Shown piece after piece: positions 6,629 through 8,431 of a stretch of 8,431 nt of DNA. The translations under genes and the position numbers were made by a program. The stretch is from Nevskiaceae bacterium. Its GTDB lineage: Bacteria; Pseudomonadota; Gammaproteobacteria; Steroidobacterales; Steroidobacteraceae. Each line of letters opens with the position of its first letter. Positions within the stretch are counted from its first letter, which is position 1. Location of the stretch: NCBI GenBank assembly GCA_031277355.1, contig JAITMN010000030.1, forward strand, positions 1 through 8,431. The letters are read 5' to 3'. The notes below the pieces were generated by a model. That model saw nothing but the letters and a program-made list of their open reading frames with translations. It was not told the DNA's origin and did no database searches.

Positions 6629-7755
6629 TCCAGCAGCGAGCGGTCCACATCGCGCACGTCGTTGCAGCCGGTCAGCGCCAGCGTCACCTGCATTTCGCGG
6701 GCGATGATCTGCAAGGCCAGCGCCACACCCGCCTCGCCCATTGCGCCCAATCCATACAGATAAGCGCGACCGGTGAGCGCGGCGTTCGCGCCCAACGCAA
6801 TGGCTTTGAGGATGTCTTGACCGCTGCGCACGCCGCCGTCGAACAACACTTCGCAGCGCCCCGCCACCGCATCGACCACACGCGGCAGCGCGCGAATCGT
6901 GGACACCGCACCATCCAGTTGCCGCCCGCCGTGATTGGAAACGATGATGCCATCGGCCCCCAGCGCCACCGCCTCGCGTGCGTCCTGCGGGTCGAGGATG
7001 CCTTTGACGATCAGCTTGCCGGGCCAGCGCGCGCGAATCTTTGCCAAATCCTTCCACGTGACCGAAGCATCGAACTGCGAGGCCACCCATTGCGCAAAAG
7101 ACGTTGCCGCCGTGTCGGGCACCGCATCGGCCAGATTGCCGAAGTGACGCCGCTTGCCCCGCAGCACGCTCCACACCCAGCGCGGCTTCGTGCCGATGTC
7201 GATGGCGTTGCGCAGCGTGAGTTTCGGCGGCACCGACAGGCCATTCTTCGCATCGCGCCGCCGCAGACCCGACACGGGAATATCCACCGTCATCATCAAC
7301 ACCGGGCAACCGGCGGCTTCGGCGCGGTCGATCAGCGCGGAGGTATAGCCGCGATCCTTCATCACGTACAACTGAAACCAGAACGGCGTGTTCGTGGCCT
7401 GCTTCACGTCTTCAATCGAACAGATCGACACGGTGCTCAGGCAAAACGGAATACCAAAATCGCGCGCCGCACGCGCGGTGTGAATCTCGCCGTCGCCATG
7501 CACGAAGCCGCACATGCCGGTAGGACCAATGGCCAGCGGCATGTTCGCAGGCATACCCAGAATGGGGCGGGTCAACTGCTGCCGCGCCACGTCGATCAGC
7601 ACGCGCTGGCGAAACTTGATCGCATCCAGATCGCTGCGATTGGCGCGCAGCGTGTGTTCGTCGTAGGAGCCATGATCCAGATATTCGAAGATGGACTTCG
7701 GCACGCGGCGCTTGGCGATCTCGCGCAGGTCCGCGATGCTGTTGATGACGGTCAC
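6610..7755 (-). CDS. lldD: FMN-dependent alpha-hydroxyacid oxidase/dehydrogenase, L-lactate dehydrogenase-like
   Basis: This 381-residue TIM-barrel flavoenzyme would oxidise an L-2-hydroxyacid, most likely L-lactate to pyruvate, giving electrons to quinone or oxygen. Residues matching the family active site are Tyr25, Tyr130 (FQLY), Asp158 (TVDIP), Lys251 (IVKGI), and the base His275 and substrate-binding Arg278 in SNHGGRQLDG (273-282). The FMN phosphate site is DGGVRSG (306-312) with GR (329-330). The length agrees with LldD (about 380-396). The region around 190-210 (KPRWVWSVLRGKRRH) is the variable basic segment that in LldD-type enzymes contacts the membrane. The start is GTG at 7755, giving MTVI...IADLREIAKRRVP as in homologues. 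It follows mmsA by 22 bases, so it is probably the second gene of that operon. Related enzymes act on glycolate or mandelate, so the substrate is likely but not proven. Confidence 0.9.
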   Translation of the reverse strand: MTVINSIADLREIAKRRVPKSIFEYLDHGSYDEHTLRANRSDLDAIKFRQRVLIDVARQQLTRPILGMPANMPLAIGPTGMCGFVHGDGEIHTARAARDFGIPFCLSTVSICSIEDVKQATNTPFWFQLYVMKDRGYTSALIDRAEAAGCPVLMMTVDIPVSGLRRRDAKNGLSVPPKLTLRNAIDIGTKPRWVWSVLRGKRRHFGNLADAVPDTAATSFAQWVASQFDASVTWKDLAKIRARWPGKLIVKGILDPQDAREAVALGADGIIVSNHGGRQLDGAVSTIRALPRVVDAVAGRCEVLFDGGVRSGQDILKAIALGANAALTGRAYLYGLGAMGEAGVALALQIIAREMQVTLALTGCNDVRDVDRSLLDDEAAV

Positions 7756-7759
7756 ATTT

Positions 7760-7764
7760 CCTCC
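7760..7764 (-). promoter_or_regulatory. Ribosome binding site of lldD, close to a GTG start
   Basis: GGAGG (CCTCC on plus) lies 4 bases before the GTG at 7755. An out-of-frame ATG overlaps it (ATGTGA, 7757 down to 7752), giving a start immediately followed by a stop. The in-frame GTG is preferred because the protein then begins like its homologues. Confidence 0.6.
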
Positions 7765-7777
7765 GGATGAGCCAGCT

Positions 7778-8431
7778 TCAATTCACCGGCATGATAAATT
7801 CTGGTCCACGGCGGCCGCCCTCTTCGGGCCAGCGCTGCATCACGCTCTTGTAGCGCGTGTAGAAGCGCAGCGCTTCATCGCCATACACATGATGATCGCC
7901 AAACAGCGATTGCTTCCAGCCGCCGAAGGATTGCCACGCCATCGGCACCGGAATCGGCACGTTGATGCCCACCATGCCCACCTGCACACTATGCGCAAAG
8001 GCCCTCGCCGTTGCGCCATCGCGCGTGTAGCACACCGCGCCATTGCTCAGCGGATGCGTATTGATCAGCCGCACAGCGGTAGCCAGATCAGCAACACGCA
8101 CGATCGACAACACCGGCCCGAATACTTCTTCGCGATAGATCGACTGATCGGCGTGCACCTGATCGAAGATCGTCGGCCCAGTGAAAAAACCGCCCTCGTA
8201 ACCGGGGATGGCAAGACCACGGCCATCGAGCAAGAGCCGCGCGCCTTCGGCCTGACCGCGCGCAATGTACGACTCCACGCGCTGACGATGCGCCGCGCTG
8301 ACCAGCGGTCCCACATCCACCGCCATGCTGCCCGGCCCCACGCGCAGCGCGCGTGCGCGTTGCAACACCTTCTCCACCAGCGCATCAGCGCCATCGCCCA
8401 CCAGCACCGCAACCGACACCGCCATGCAGCG
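7778..8431 (-). CDS. mmsA: CoA-acylating methylmalonate-semialdehyde dehydrogenase, C-terminal part
   Basis: MmsA converts malonate or methylmalonate semialdehyde to acetyl-CoA or propionyl-CoA with NAD+ and CoA (EC 1.2.1.27), in valine, inositol or beta-alanine catabolism. The frame is open to the right edge and shows the last 217 residues of about 500. The first visible codons encode Arg-Cys-Met-Ala-Val-Ser; that Cys (8426-8428) is the catalytic nucleophile of the family's ERCMA motif, so the ATG at 8425 is internal and not a start. Further landmarks are FFTGPTIFD, REEVFGPVLS and the family-specific tail GMVGINVPIPVPMAWQSFGG followed by SLFGDHHVYG and RFYTR. It ends in TGA 22 bases before the lldD start, so the two are probably co-transcribed. 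The N-terminal NAD-binding half and the promoter lie outside the window. Confidence 0.94.
   Translation of the reverse strand, partial: RCMAVSVAVLVGDGADALVEKVLQRARALRVGPGSMAVDVGPLVSAAHRQRVESYIARGQAEGARLLLDGRGLAIPGYEGGFFTGPTIFDQVHADQSIYREEVFGPVLSIVRVADLATAVRLINTHPLSNGAVCYTRDGATARAFAHSVQVGMVGINVPIPVPMAWQSFGGWKQSLFGDHHVYGDEALRFYTRYKSVMQRWPEEGGRRGPEFIMPVN

Noticed and set aside
6817..7770. 317-codon plus-strand frame opposite lldD
   Set aside because: It is the antisense shadow of a flavoenzyme with all its active-site residues; its own translation shows no domain.
8423..8425. ATG as the start of the right-edge dehydrogenase
   Set aside because: It is the Met of the internal catalytic Cys-Met-Ala motif; the frame continues through Cys and Arg to the window edge.
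1..8431. Mobile element, CRISPR array, tRNA or defence system
   Set aside because: I found no transposase, integrase, terminal inverted repeats, regularly spaced repeats or tRNA-like sequence; genes are contiguous metabolic genes with uniform composition by eye.

Overview
The window is GC-rich, densely packed bacterial chromosome with no mobile element, CRISPR array or RNA gene that I can see. Aerobic HemF, a tandem UspE-type stress protein, MmsA and a PQQ-dependent quinohaemoprotein dehydrogenase together suggest an aerobic or facultative proteobacterium, probably gamma or beta. That placement is inferred from protein families only. The longest gap between genes is about 100 bases.

Layout, left to right. 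(1) A plus-strand run: the 3' end of an NmrA/SDR-like gene, a lipoprotein-type PQQ and cytochrome c dehydrogenase, then hemF. The gaps are 10 and 9 bases, so this is probably one operon. (2) hemF converges on a minus-strand pair, an SDR followed by a carotenoid-oxygenase-family dioxygenase. The hemF and dioxygenase stop codons both lie inside one small hairpin. (3) A 103-base divergent intergenic region separates the SDR from a plus-strand uspE-like gene and is the clearest promoter and operator zone. (4) uspE converges on a minus-strand pair, mmsA (its start lies beyond the right edge) followed by an lldD-like flavoenzyme. A perfect 10-bp hairpin lies at this junction.

The genes suggest oxidative carbon catabolism. 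The periplasmic or membrane-anchored alcohol dehydrogenase carries an Asp-Tyr-Asp active-site motif, which in this superfamily marks lanthanide-dependent enzymes. The dioxygenase has the sequence landmarks of the stilbene-cleaving (lignostilbene) branch rather than of classical carotenoid cleavage, so its product would be aromatic aldehydes, and the neighbouring SDR could act on them. MmsA and the 2-hydroxyacid oxidase feed propionyl-CoA or acetyl-CoA and pyruvate-type products into central metabolism. HemF makes haem, which the dehydrogenase needs for its cytochrome domain. I see no wholly new multi-gene system. The best leads are the lipidated DYD-type quinohaemoprotein and its link to hemF, and the SDR plus stilbene-type dioxygenase pair.
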